From positions 1 to 64,000 of IMG/VR virus record IMGVR_UViG_3300042988_001700: a stretch of DNA of 64,000 nt. One strand, given 5' to 3'. This document shows, piece by piece, positions 18,889 to 27,969 of the stretch. The notes under the pieces were generated by a model. The model had not been told where the DNA came from. It worked only from the letters and a program-made list of their open reading frames with translations, and did no database searches. This DNA comes from a virus. Both the position numbers and the translations under genes were made by a program. Positions within the stretch are counted from its first letter, which is position 1; each line of letters begins with the position of its first letter.

Positions 18889-19961
18889 TATGGAGCCACC
18901 GATTTCGATCTGGTAAAAGTTACGCCATTGTCATCAAGAGTGTTCTTGCAAATAGGAGTAGTCCCGTTTGCGGCATACAATGTTTGTAGTGTCGCCGTTG
19001 TAGTTATCTTGTTCTTTTGCTGCATGTACAAAAACGATAACACCTCTGAAAGTGTTGGCGTGTCAGAAGGTTCTCCTGCCGACAACTCTGGAATAACATC
19101 TTCTTTTAACGCAACATGCTCAAGAAGGTATTTTACGTTCACAGTGTTTGTTGCGTCAGATAGCCATAATGCAACACCTTGTAACCCTAAACATGTAATA
19201 GTCATTCCGCTTCCGTTTCCGTCACCGCGAAATTCTGCGCCAATTCCGTCAGAATCGGTTCCGGCGAAACATAATAGTCCAGCATCAGAAACTGCTCCGC
19301 CCTCTATGCGCATTCCGGCACCACCAAGAGTTCCTTCTGCTGATATTCCATCGCCATTTCCAAGACCTATTGCTTTTATACCACAACCATCCCCCGTTCC
19401 GCTTCCACCAGTTGTATGTAGACCATCACCAGAGCTTCCTCCACCATAAAGGTATGCCCCGTGACCATCATCGTCTCCACCAGCGCTAAAAAAGCCATGG
19501 CCGGTTCCGTTTCCGCCAAGAACTAATCCATTTCCATTGCCACCTTGAGATTGAAAATATGCTGCGTCTCCATTGTCATTAACAACCATTATTGATTTCA
19601 ATTTCAAGTTAGCATTATAATCACTTGTCGCGTCGCCTTCTATGTGCCTTAAGTCTGCTGCCGCTGACATTTGTATATTGTGCAATTCTCCATAGGCAAC
19701 ACTGCTTATCGCGTATGAAATGTAAATGCTATAAGATTTCCCTTTTACTAAAGATATTTGAAGTCTTTCAGAATACAATCCAAGAGTGTTATCGTCGTCA
19801 AGTTTTGCCATATTTCCAGTATGAATAGGTGTTGCGGTTTCGTCCTCGTATATCCTATACGCGGGAACAGCATCGGAATCGGCAACAGCACCGTTCGCGC
19901 CTTTTGTTAAAACAGAAAACGTAATTGTGTCGCTATCATCCCACGAACCTATGTACATCAT
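18888..19961 (-). CDS. Glycine-rich fibre-like protein
   Basis: This 357-residue protein has an N-terminal domain of about 125 residues (a BppU-like baseplate-anchor style, resemblance only). About 110 residues of a Gly/Asp repeat follow, with a small aliphatic residue or His every few positions (GTGHGF, GDGHGAY, GSGDGL), resembling a beta-helix or triple-stranded fibre shaft. The C-terminal part is mixed. Either of two ATGs (19961 or 19958) may start it; the first overlaps the upstream stop as ATGA. Probably a secondary fibre. Confidence 0.65.
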   Translation of the reverse strand: MMYIGSWDDSDTITFSVLTKGANGAVADSDAVPAYRIYEDETATPIHTGNMAKLDDDNTLGLYSERLQISLVKGKSYSIYISYAISSVAYGELHNIQMSAAADLRHIEGDATSDYNANLKLKSIMVVNDNGDAAYFQSQGGNGNGLVLGGNGTGHGFFSAGGDDDGHGAYLYGGGSSGDGLHTTGGSGTGDGCGIKAIGLGNGDGISAEGTLGGAGMRIEGGAVSDAGLLCFAGTDSDGIGAEFRGDGNGSGMTITCLGLQGVALWLSDATNTVNVKYLLEHVALKEDVIPELSAGEPSDTPTLSEVLSFLYMQQKNKITTTATLQTLYAANGTTPICKNTLDDNGVTFTRSKSVAP

Positions 19962-20167
19962 TTACCCCCATCGGAAGGTGTTTCGGTGCCAAGAAGTTTT
20001 TTAAGAGAATTTTTATAGTCAGATATCTCTTTTTCGAGATTAATTATTTTTTTTGATTGTTCAACAATGGTATTTCCAAGATCAATAATAAGTTTTTTGA
20101 CGTCTCCGTTTTGGGCATCAATCCTAACAATATTCTCGTTTATAATGTCTTTTATCGTTCTTTCCAT
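19958..20167 (-). CDS. Short coiled-coil protein
   Basis: A 69-residue protein. The ATG at 20167 overlaps the stop of the upstream gene as TGATG and is preferred over the GTG one codon earlier. Residues 5-62 form a strong coiled coil (NTIVEQSKKIINLEKEISD). It probably acts as an oligomerisation partner for the adjoining appendage proteins. Confidence 0.6.
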   Translation of the reverse strand: MERTIKDIINENIVRIDAQNGDVKKLIIDLGNTIVEQSKKIINLEKEISDYKNSLKKLLGTETPSDGGK

Positions 20168-20346
20168 CACTGTTTTCCTTCTAATAATTTAATTTTTTCT
20201 GTCAATTGAGAAATTGTTTTTCCCATAATTTTTACTTCATCGTCTTTTTTAATTAACTCATTTCTTAAAAAGATGATAATAGCCGTAGTTTTAGACATAG
20301 AATCAATGGCATCTATTGCAATATCGCTTATTGTTTTTTGTCCCAT
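20167..20346 (-). CDS. Short coiled-coil protein
   Basis: A 59-residue frame from ATG 20346 to TGA 20167. It starts 1 bp after the stop of the gene at 20348-20728 and overlaps the next start. It begins MGQKTISDIAIDAIDS and ends in a Lys/Glu/Leu coiled coil. It is a partner or paralogue-like neighbour of the 69-residue coiled-coil protein that follows. Coding is supported by exact gene packing on both sides. Confidence 0.6.
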   Translation of the reverse strand: MGQKTISDIAIDAIDSMSKTTAIIIFLRNELIKKDDEVKIMGKTISQLTEKIKLLEGKQ

Positions 20347-20347
20347 A

Positions 20348-20728
20348 TTAAGATACGTTCTTTGCTACGTTTGTTGTTCCAACAACTAAATTTCCATTTT
20401 CGTCAATAAGCGCAATCCTATAAAGTCCTGTTTGGGCATGAGCGTAATTTGCGCTTTCGGCATCGGCCCCATTTAACTTAACCTCTCCGGCGTTCCCTAT
20501 TGATATACCTTCGTCCCCCCCATCGTTACTAAGGAATTGACCCATTAAAGCAATATTGTCGTTTATCCTTGGCCAAAAATAATGAAATACGCCGGAAGAA
20601 TCAACGGCACCGATAGCATAATTCGTTTCTTCCATTCCCCATTGCTGGGTTCTTCCAGTAAAAGCAGATTCAAGTGCTGCCGGTGTTGCTGCGTGAACAA
20701 ATTTTACATCGATATAATAATCTGCCAT
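20348..20728 (-). CDS. Small structural protein, hypothetical
   Basis: A 126-residue soluble protein with a good GGAG site before ATG 20728. It has a beta-rich C-terminal part (GLYRIALIDENGNLVVG) and one central WGMEE segment. It sits between the half-PKD protein and the coiled-coil proteins. An appendage or collar role is inferred from position only. Confidence 0.6.
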   Translation of the reverse strand: MADYYIDVKFVHAATPAALESAFTGRTQQWGMEETNYAIGAVDSSGVFHYFWPRINDNIALMGQFLSNDGGDEGISIGNAGEVKLNGADAESANYAHAQTGLYRIALIDENGNLVVGTTNVAKNVS

Positions 20729-20911
20729 TTATACTCCTTTTTGAATAATCAAATCGTCAGAAGTTCCAACTTGAACTATTCTGTCAGTCGCGTTTCCTGT
20801 TTGAACAAGAAGGCTAAACGTTGTAGTAGAGTCAGTGAATTGCACCAATAAAGAAGCCGGTCCGCTTAACGGGGTAGCCGAAAATTCAGGATCAATTATT
20901 TTAAAACTCAT
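20729..20911 (-). CDS. Truncated PKD-like module protein
   Basis: A 60-residue protein containing FSATPLSGPASLLVQFTDST, which matches the first strands of PKD domains (typically a FSATPTSG...VQFTD pattern) but lacks the following WxFGDG and HxY part. After that come two short strand-like segments. It is therefore a stand-alone half domain, either a remnant or a subunit completed by another protein. It overlaps the hub gene by ATGA. Confidence 0.6.
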   Translation of the reverse strand: MSFKIIDPEFSATPLSGPASLLVQFTDSTTTFSLLVQTGNATDRIVQVGTSDDLIIQKGV

Positions 20912-23061
20912 TCTGTATTACCCCAAAAAATATATCCAATATGCTGGTGATACCCAGAAGCGTAAGATGTTTGCATCCTTCTCAACATTTCTGATATTCT
21001 GTCTTTTGCGACATTCTCTCCATACGCTCTATTTGAAAAAGTCCTCATTGCTGGCTCGCTTGTTATTACCATCTCTGTGCTTTGGTCCATAAAAGAGTTT
21101 CCGCCGAAATCCATACATCCAATATTTGGATCTATAATTGATTTCGATGAAATTACCATGTGAGACTCTCCGATATCTTCTATCGTTTGCTGTATAACAG
21201 ATGACGTATCCATTTCGTGTGTTGAATGAAAACACCTTATTACTACAGACTCTTTGTGTGAAACAATATCTATTATTCCGTCTGGAAATATCTCATGCTG
21301 GTCAAGAGAATTATAATACCCAACAAGGTGCTCATACCCTTTTGGGAATTCGCTGTAAAAAATATCCTTTTCACCAGACCTTGCTACCAAAAGAAACGAA
21401 CTGGCAATTGTCCCGATATTACACGGCGGCAACGGCTCCCATGCCCTCTGGTTTAATGGCCAAGCCTTTATTCTCGACCGAAGACCTGGAACTTCGTCTG
21501 AAACTGTATCGCAAAACTTTCTGCTTGTCGGATTCATTGCCGCATATATAGTTGTCGATATTGTCTCGGAATCGTTTACCTCGACGGAAGAAATACTATT
21601 TACCTTTGTAATGTATTTATACTTTCCGTTGCTGCAATAAAGACATTTTCCAACATCTCCCGAAGCAAATTGCATTGTACCAGAAACAAGTGTTACGGTG
21701 TTTAGTAATTGAGTAAAACCAATTACGTCATTCGCGCCAATAGCGTATCCAGTAGACCCCCTCGTCCCACCAGAATACACCGTTCCGTCACTATCCGATA
21801 CAAGCCCAGAAGTTAAATTCGTTATATCATATATCTCAAACACAAGGCCGTCACTCGACTTTATCGAACAATATTTGTCATAGTCAGAGAGAACGTTCTG
21901 TGTAACAGCTATTCCGCCATAAACATCAATCGATAACTCAAACGCCTTGCACACTGGAATATCATTAACCCAAATAAATAATTCTGATTGGTTCGCTACT
22001 TTCTTAACTGCGTCAAACCCAAGAAATCCAGTATCGAGAGGCGCGTAAACCGAATAATGAGTCCAATGTCTTTCCGCTTCAGTTGGAACAACGTCGTCAC
22101 ACGGAACAGTTAGCGACCCAACAGAAACAGGGTGATCAGAACTTATTGGGTATGCAGTAAAAACGCTTCCATAATCTTTATGGTCGGGATCATAAACAAC
22201 AGTTCCAGATTCGCACTCAATATAAACACCAAGCGTTTCCCTGTTTCTTTCCCCTATCCCGTTTAGGCGAGACATTGAATAAGTGTAGTTTCTGCAATAC
22301 GGCGTTAACTCGCCAATAGACCCAGATCCAGTAACCCTTATTGTCGGGACCATTGAATTCATCATAAAAAATAATGACGGGCTTTTTACCAAATCTATTT
22401 TAAAAAGACCATTACTGTTTATCAAAAAAGCATAATTCTCATGCTCTACAATCTTCGACAAAGAATTGTGTGGCTTTTTGTACGATATACAATAAGACTC
22501 TTCCCAAGAAGAAGCGTATGCGTCTGCAACAAAAACCCTTCGATCGATATGAAGTATTATCTTCCTTAGTGTTTTATGTGGATACAATCCATTTACTTGC
22601 CCACGAACAGAACAAAGAGCAGTAGATGTGTGCTCAACAAGCACGTCGTTGACAACCAATATATTATTTCCTATATCGACCTGAGTTATTTTATAGTGCC
22701 TATCTATTCCGCTTAAAATTCCATTTTTAAAAACAAAAAAACTCCCAACATCTTTTTCTGTAAAATCCCACCCCGCTGTAACTGTTATTAAGTTTGCGCT
22801 TTTTGATGCGGTGTAATAATTTCTTTCGACACCAGCGGTAGTCTTGAGGTTTGGTAGTTTCGTATTACTCCACCGCCGCGACCCACCCCTACCCTCAAGA
22901 TACCCTCTGTTTGTAAAATTTTTGAGTTCTCTAATCCCGTTTTCGGGAACATTCCTGGCCGGGCCATCCAAAAACATTCCAGCAGAATGGTCTGATTGTT
23001 TCCTTACTATTCTACGTTCTTTTTGCAGAACGCTTGAAGGATCAAAGTTAGAAGCCGACAT
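20908..23061 (-). CDS. Probable tail hub or nozzle protein
   Basis: A 717-residue protein starting MSASNFDPSSVL, overlapping the adaptor gene by TAATG. The N-terminal 100 residues (AGMFLDGPARNVPENGIRELK, then LEGRGGSRRW) resemble the start of podovirus tail-tube or nozzle proteins, which announce their beta-propeller part this way. The rest is beta-rich. Position after the adaptor and before the fibres fits a hub below the portal. No specific family could be confirmed. Confidence 0.65.
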   Translation of the reverse strand: MSASNFDPSSVLQKERRIVRKQSDHSAGMFLDGPARNVPENGIRELKNFTNRGYLEGRGGSRRWSNTKLPNLKTTAGVERNYYTASKSANLITVTAGWDFTEKDVGSFFVFKNGILSGIDRHYKITQVDIGNNILVVNDVLVEHTSTALCSVRGQVNGLYPHKTLRKIILHIDRRVFVADAYASSWEESYCISYKKPHNSLSKIVEHENYAFLINSNGLFKIDLVKSPSLFFMMNSMVPTIRVTGSGSIGELTPYCRNYTYSMSRLNGIGERNRETLGVYIECESGTVVYDPDHKDYGSVFTAYPISSDHPVSVGSLTVPCDDVVPTEAERHWTHYSVYAPLDTGFLGFDAVKKVANQSELFIWVNDIPVCKAFELSIDVYGGIAVTQNVLSDYDKYCSIKSSDGLVFEIYDITNLTSGLVSDSDGTVYSGGTRGSTGYAIGANDVIGFTQLLNTVTLVSGTMQFASGDVGKCLYCSNGKYKYITKVNSISSVEVNDSETISTTIYAAMNPTSRKFCDTVSDEVPGLRSRIKAWPLNQRAWEPLPPCNIGTIASSFLLVARSGEKDIFYSEFPKGYEHLVGYYNSLDQHEIFPDGIIDIVSHKESVVIRCFHSTHEMDTSSVIQQTIEDIGESHMVISSKSIIDPNIGCMDFGGNSFMDQSTEMVITSEPAMRTFSNRAYGENVAKDRISEMLRRMQTSYASGYHQHIGYIFWGNTE

Positions 23062-23819
23062 TAGCAGATCCTTGATTGTATTTTAGTGTTGTCAGACTGT
23101 GCTCCCCTTGATAATTCTTGGTGAAACCTACTTAACCAAGACGGAATACCTGGCCGGTTCGTATGGAATAGGCTCCATCTATCACCAACCGTTCCATTTT
23201 CTCTTTTCTGTATTGTCCCTATAACGTAGTCCTCAATAGCTTCTTCGTAATATTCTGGGATAATCAACGGAACAGACTCGGATGTCAGCCTTGGAGGCTC
23301 GATAGTGAAACGAATAAAATACTTGTCAGTAGAATCGCCCGGATCTTCCTTAAAAATTATCTTTGCGGAAGTAAGCCCGGTAGCCTCATAGCTATCAACC
23401 GGAATTCCAACAACTGATAGCCGTGAAGTTGCGGTCGAATATGGGTTTTGCCAATAAAACACATACGGTTCGCCAATCCATCTTTTACCATAATCGATAT
23501 TTGTTGAATCAACAAAAACGTCCAAAACAGTTCTTGCCCGAATAGGATAACTGACCCCATTGATAACACGCACCAATGAGGTCACGTTATTCAGGTTTGC
23601 AGCAACAATCTCGTACTCGAATACACCAGCAACAGTTTTAATGTATGGGACCCATCCAAGATTGTCTGTTCCCAAATACCTGAATTGAGGGCCGTCGTAC
23701 CGAAACAGCTTGTCTTGCCCCTTCTGGATAAGAGCAAGAAGGCTTCTTGTTCCAGTGCTTCTGGAATATCCCTCTCTAACCTGGGGAGCGATGTCATCGA
23801 GTAGCGTTTTTGTGCTCAT
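23061..23819 (-). CDS. Probable head-tail adaptor
   Basis: A 252-residue protein with helical ends and a beta-rich centre. The motif LIIPEYYEEAIEDYVIG (about residue 185) resembles the C-terminal helix of adaptor or connector proteins that dock on the portal. It lies between the 370-residue head-region protein and the hub gene, as expected for an adaptor. The call is from order and general style, not from a confirmed family. Confidence 0.55.
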   Translation of the reverse strand: MSTKTLLDDIAPQVREGYSRSTGTRSLLALIQKGQDKLFRYDGPQFRYLGTDNLGWVPYIKTVAGVFEYEIVAANLNNVTSLVRVINGVSYPIRARTVLDVFVDSTNIDYGKRWIGEPYVFYWQNPYSTATSRLSVVGIPVDSYEATGLTSAKIIFKEDPGDSTDKYFIRFTIEPPRLTSESVPLIIPEYYEEAIEDYVIGTIQKRENGTVGDRWSLFHTNRPGIPSWLSRFHQELSRGAQSDNTKIQSRIC

Positions 23820-23822
23820 AAA

Positions 23823-24935
23823 TTATCCGGTTATTACTTCCGGAGCCTGTACAATGCTTGGGATGTACCCCATTGCGCTTTCTCCGGAGCTTTCTGGTTC
23901 ATTTTGTGCGTTAAGAATTGCCGAAATGCACTCGACCTTTGTCGCATTGGAATCAACAAGAATCCCCATTTCGGCGGCAATTGTACGAACGTCGCCGACC
24001 TTCTTTTTCATAAGAGAGTCGCGGGTATGCTTTGTGAGTTCTGTTTTCGAATCGACAACATCTTCGGAATCGTCTTCCGATTTCATGTTACGAATCTGAT
24101 CGATTTCTTCGGGCGAAAGACCGCGAATGACATCAAGAATCTGCTTGCGCATATCAAAAGGAGCGTTCTCCGACATTGTTTCCTGTTCCGGCTCCCTTCG
24201 CGACTTGATAAGAGTATTGACTTTTGGAATAATTTCATTCCGAAATTCACGGCTGGCAGTCCATCCATACGGTTCGCGGGAATACCGTGTAATGAGTTCC
24301 ATGATATCTGACCGCTTGCGCGTCTTCATTCCCTTCTCAATACGGTATTTCTTGTACGGCTGAATTGACACGGGAACCTGGTTCGGACCACGAAGAACCG
24401 TCTCTTCCTGATTAATGAAGTCAATTGCTTCGGCTTCGCTCCAGAAGAAATCAACTTCCTGATTGTTTGTCGGTTTAATAATTTTGTAAATTGGAGCATT
24501 TTCGTTGATAATGTCACGTAGGCACTGAATCTCCATATTGACAATGGATGCACTTATGATTCCGTTTTGCTGGTCCTGCATTTCAATAACACGAATAGCT
24601 GGCTGGTCGGCAAGAATAAGGCGGTTGTGGTAGTAACGATCGTCCGGCATGAACGCCACAAGCGTACCTTTCTTGTCTATCGGATCGAATTTGATTCCGG
24701 CGTCTGAACCGGTGATCCACCTTTCGCTATAGGCAGCATTCGAAGCTCCTTGAGCGAAATTTTCTGTGACAACGACATCGAATGGACCCATAAGAGTTCT
24801 CGAATTCATGTCGGGACATCTCTTAGGATACGCCAAAACAAAAAGGCGTATTCCTGCCATGAGAGCTAAATCGTACTTCTCCGGCGGCTGGTATCCACTG
24901 GCGAACGCTGATCCTGTGCCTTGATTAACCGGCAT
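23823..24935 (-). CDS. Head-region protein with SAP/HeH-like C-terminus
   Basis: A 370-residue protein from ATG 24935 with GGAGG upstream. The N-terminal half is mixed alpha/beta; the middle is acidic and helical. Residues about 315-345 (VGDVRTIAAEMG, then NATKVECISAIL) match the helix-extended-loop-helix pattern of SAP or Rho-N-like modules that bind nucleic acid or act as small protein modules. It directly follows the capsid gene and a terminator hairpin. It may be a head-completion or decoration protein. Confidence 0.6.
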   Translation of the reverse strand: MPVNQGTGSAFASGYQPPEKYDLALMAGIRLFVLAYPKRCPDMNSRTLMGPFDVVVTENFAQGASNAAYSERWITGSDAGIKFDPIDKKGTLVAFMPDDRYYHNRLILADQPAIRVIEMQDQQNGIISASIVNMEIQCLRDIINENAPIYKIIKPTNNQEVDFFWSEAEAIDFINQEETVLRGPNQVPVSIQPYKKYRIEKGMKTRKRSDIMELITRYSREPYGWTASREFRNEIIPKVNTLIKSRREPEQETMSENAPFDMRKQILDVIRGLSPEEIDQIRNMKSEDDSEDVVDSKTELTKHTRDSLMKKKVGDVRTIAAEMGILVDSNATKVECISAILNAQNEPESSGESAMGYIPSIVQAPEVITG

Positions 24936-24971
24936 CTTCTGTCCTCCTTAAAAAAATATTAAACAAAAGGA

Positions 24972-24990
24972 GTGGGAGTATTTCTCCCAC
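24972..24990 (-). terminator. Terminator after major capsid gene
   Basis: Read on the minus strand, a perfect 7-bp GC-rich hairpin (GTGGGAG, 5-base loop, CTCCCAC) is followed by TCCTTTTGTTT. It lies 17 bp downstream of the capsid stop codon. It probably ends or reduces transcription so that capsid mRNA is the most abundant. Confidence 0.75.
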
Positions 24991-25006
24991 CCCACCAATC
25001 ACTTGC

Positions 25007-26377
25007 TTACGAAATGGTCACAATCGGAGCTCGGCTGATAGGAATCAGGCACGAACCCTTCTGAATCTGGGTTGTACTTGCACCATCACCACGGGACGCT
25101 GCATCCTTATCGAACGACGGGATCTGAATCCCGGCACCCAAATAGGCACCACGACCCTGAATCTGGCCGTATTCCGTCGATTCGGAAAGGTTAGTTACCA
25201 GCGGGTCAACAAGGTACTCGGCAAGAGCATTTGCGCCAAGAGCGGCACACATGTCAAACACATAGTTTGTTGCACCGGAAGTATTAGCCCACGCTGAATT
25301 GTTACGGTCATCGTTGTTGCCGGGGTTGACATACCCAACTTTAAGGGTATACGAACCAGCAGAACCGCCAACCGTAAGAGTTGGCATACGAGCGTCTGTA
25401 ACGAAAACAAGCTGCTCAAGCACGCGACCAATCTCGCCAATAAGTTTCGGGCGATCCGGATCTTTGTACTCTGCAACACCCTTGAAATACTCGCCAAGGC
25501 TTCCGGCTTTACCGGGATTCATTGCCCAACCAAGAACACGCGGGGGAATAAGAATGATGTAACTCGGAATACCATCAAGCATAACCGGCTCCATAACAAG
25601 CTGGTCAGTCAGATAATATTTGATCTGCATCATCGTATCAACATTCATAAGCGCCTTGGGTGCCGAACCAGTACCGGAGGCTGCCAGCAACGCAGTGGCA
25701 ATATTAAGCACAAACGTCGAAGATCCGGAATAGGTGCGGCTGGAATAATATCCATCGGTATCAGCGGCACCATTGGTTTTAGTAAGATCGGTAATATCAT
25801 ACGCTGGGTACGAAGATTCTACCAAGTTAGGAATAATCCAGTTCTTATTAAACTGCTGCTTATTGCTGACGGGTGCATTCGTAAGACCCTCGTCATAAGT
25901 AAGCATAAGAGCCTGGTGAATGTGCGTATCACGAAGTTCTGCCATGTACTCTGACAACGCCGGGCCATAAGTTTCGATGTACTTCAGGTAGGCGGTATCG
26001 TTGTAGTCGTATCCCCACTTTTTGTACTTAACGCTTTTCTTGATTTCGTTGTAGAACAACTCCGTCCAAACAAGATCCTGTTCATCTTCGTTGCCAAGCA
26101 TTGCGTTTTCATTGCCGTACTGCGGGGCCTTTTTCAGGGGAGTACGCATCGCAATACGACAGGACTGGCCGGAATCCGGGGCGTTCGTTACCTCCATCCA
26201 AATACCGGCTTTTACGACATTGATAATTCCATCAATGACCTGAATTGCAGTTTTAAGCTGCGTGAAGACGGACGGTCGAATACTGTTCTCGCGAAGACGC
26301 TTCTCGTAACCAATCCGGCGAATTGCGGTTGCATTCATACCGGAAAGGGTGGTCGGTGTACCTGGAACATAAGCCAT
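25007..26377 (-). CDS. Major capsid protein
   Basis: A 456-residue protein with the gene order and features of a HK97-fold coat protein. The end shows GAYLGAGIQIPSFD, then SCLIPISRAPIVTI; together with VFVTDARMPTLTVGG this resembles N4 gp56/DUF4043-type capsids. The strong GAGGAG site, the 120-bp leader with a small hairpin upstream, and the terminator right after the gene all suggest high independent expression. It follows the scaffold gene. It forms the icosahedral head shell. Confidence 0.8.
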   Translation of the reverse strand: MAYVPGTPTTLSGMNATAIRRIGYEKRLRENSIRPSVFTQLKTAIQVIDGIINVVKAGIWMEVTNAPDSGQSCRIAMRTPLKKAPQYGNENAMLGNEDEQDLVWTELFYNEIKKSVKYKKWGYDYNDTAYLKYIETYGPALSEYMAELRDTHIHQALMLTYDEGLTNAPVSNKQQFNKNWIIPNLVESSYPAYDITDLTKTNGAADTDGYYSSRTYSGSSTFVLNIATALLAASGTGSAPKALMNVDTMMQIKYYLTDQLVMEPVMLDGIPSYIILIPPRVLGWAMNPGKAGSLGEYFKGVAEYKDPDRPKLIGEIGRVLEQLVFVTDARMPTLTVGGSAGSYTLKVGYVNPGNNDDRNNSAWANTSGATNYVFDMCAALGANALAEYLVDPLVTNLSESTEYGQIQGRGAYLGAGIQIPSFDKDAASRGDGASTTQIQKGSCLIPISRAPIVTIS

Positions 26378-26499
26378 AATATTATCTCCTCTTTAACGGT
26401 TTACTGTTTTAGTTTTGTTCAAACTCCGTGTTGCCACAGATACCGTCATCAAGGTGACTTCGTTCGAAGCGCAATTGTGGATCAAGAAATAACTTGTGG

Positions 26500-27960
26500 C
26501 TATTTCTCTACCAAAACAGGATTCAACTCTTCAGGCCGCATGTTGAAGTGCTTTGCAATCTGCCTTAAAGTATCCTTCTCTGTCTCGCTCCACGACTTTG
26601 AATCTTTGGCCATAAGCGCATTAAACTGCTGCATTGGGAAATTTGCAATATCAAGTTGTCCTTGTCCTTCCCCAACCTTGGTTTCCTGTGCGAACGACTT
26701 ACGATTCTGGATCGCTTTTTCTCGTTTATTCTGCATTTCAACTTGTGATTGAAATTTATCATTCTCGACAAGAAGTGAATTATTCTGAGTTTTTGCTATC
26801 GCCAGAGCAGCATCCCAATCAATTGGAATAAATTCACCTGATTCGTTTCTTGCACCATACTGCTTGCGTATACCCCTTACGGCATACACTTTATTAAGAA
26901 CGTCCATATCAGCGGGAACACTTATCCCCCTCTCGGTAGCTCTTACGCGAAGGTCTTCGCCGTCTTTGTTTGACGCATCCTGATGTAATTGAACAGCCGT
27001 TCGAACGTCGTCGCGAATACTCCGGCCATCATCCTTGTATATTCCACCATTGATCCCTGAAATTAAGGCAATATCTTCCATGTACTTGATAAAATCGCCT
27101 TCTATCTCTTGGATGGTGCGGTCTCCAGAAAACATGTCTGGATATCTTTTCCGGAAGTCCTCGATTTCAGCGTATTCGTTTTTAACCGCCGTCTTCTGGC
27201 TGTTATTAGTAATCTCTGACTGCTGAACACGCTTTACGCTATCGATTTCTCCTCGCAACTCGCTTTTGACTCTCTCGATTTCCTTCTTATTCTCAAGCGC
27301 AGCAAGTTTGATTCTTGCCTCATTGGCAGAAGATATAGCCGCATCCCTATCGGATAGCAACTTCTTATAGTTCGCCATCTTTTCTTCGTCAAAAGCGTCT
27401 TCTCCTGAAGGAATATCTGGCAACGCCGGTATTTCTGGAATAACAATATCAACCGTCTTAACTTCGTCTGTTTGTTCGGGCTGTTTCGTTACATTGTTTT
27501 TGTATCTTTCAAGTTCGGCCTTAAGCGAAGTATTCTCAGACTGAAAAGAACGCACAGACTCTTCAAGAGTAGGTATTTTTTCTTTTCTAAGAAAATCAAT
27601 TGTTCGGTCCTTCTCAACAACACCTTTGTGCATTTCAAGAACAGCTTCGTCTGGGGTTCTGTTTTTGGCATACGTTCCAAGCCATTCCGGTTTTACTTTT
27701 ACAGTAACAACCTCGTCATCGGACGTTACTTCGTCAACGACAACCGGTTCTTTAGGTTCGTCAACTACTTCGTTTTTTGTTTCGGCAGAAACAACTTCTT
27801 CAGTTTTCTCTTCGGGAACAGGAGGAGCAACGGCCCCACTTTCCATAGCGTCAAGATCCTTCAATACCTGCGCAGCAAAGTCGGCATCTGACTCCATAAG
27901 TTTCTTCAGTTCGTCAAAATCCTTGATTTCTGTAACGCCATCGGTTGTGGCTTGTGGCAT
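26500..27960 (-). CDS. Probable scaffolding protein
   Basis: A 486-residue, very acidic, helix-rich protein. Residues about 45-85 are Glu/Val/Pro-rich, 120-240 are coiled coil (SENTSLKAELERYKNN), and the C-terminal third is Gln/Lys-rich with a final helical domain. Position between portal and capsid genes and this composition are characteristic of scaffolds that guide capsid assembly. No protease motif was seen. The start has GGAG just upstream. Confidence 0.75.
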   Translation of the reverse strand: MPQATTDGVTEIKDFDELKKLMESDADFAAQVLKDLDAMESGAVAPPVPEEKTEEVVSAETKNEVVDEPKEPVVVDEVTSDDEVVTVKVKPEWLGTYAKNRTPDEAVLEMHKGVVEKDRTIDFLRKEKIPTLEESVRSFQSENTSLKAELERYKNNVTKQPEQTDEVKTVDIVIPEIPALPDIPSGEDAFDEEKMANYKKLLSDRDAAISSANEARIKLAALENKKEIERVKSELRGEIDSVKRVQQSEITNNSQKTAVKNEYAEIEDFRKRYPDMFSGDRTIQEIEGDFIKYMEDIALISGINGGIYKDDGRSIRDDVRTAVQLHQDASNKDGEDLRVRATERGISVPADMDVLNKVYAVRGIRKQYGARNESGEFIPIDWDAALAIAKTQNNSLLVENDKFQSQVEMQNKREKAIQNRKSFAQETKVGEGQGQLDIANFPMQQFNALMAKDSKSWSETEKDTLRQIAKHFNMRPEELNPVLVEK

Positions 27961-27969
27961 AATATCTCC

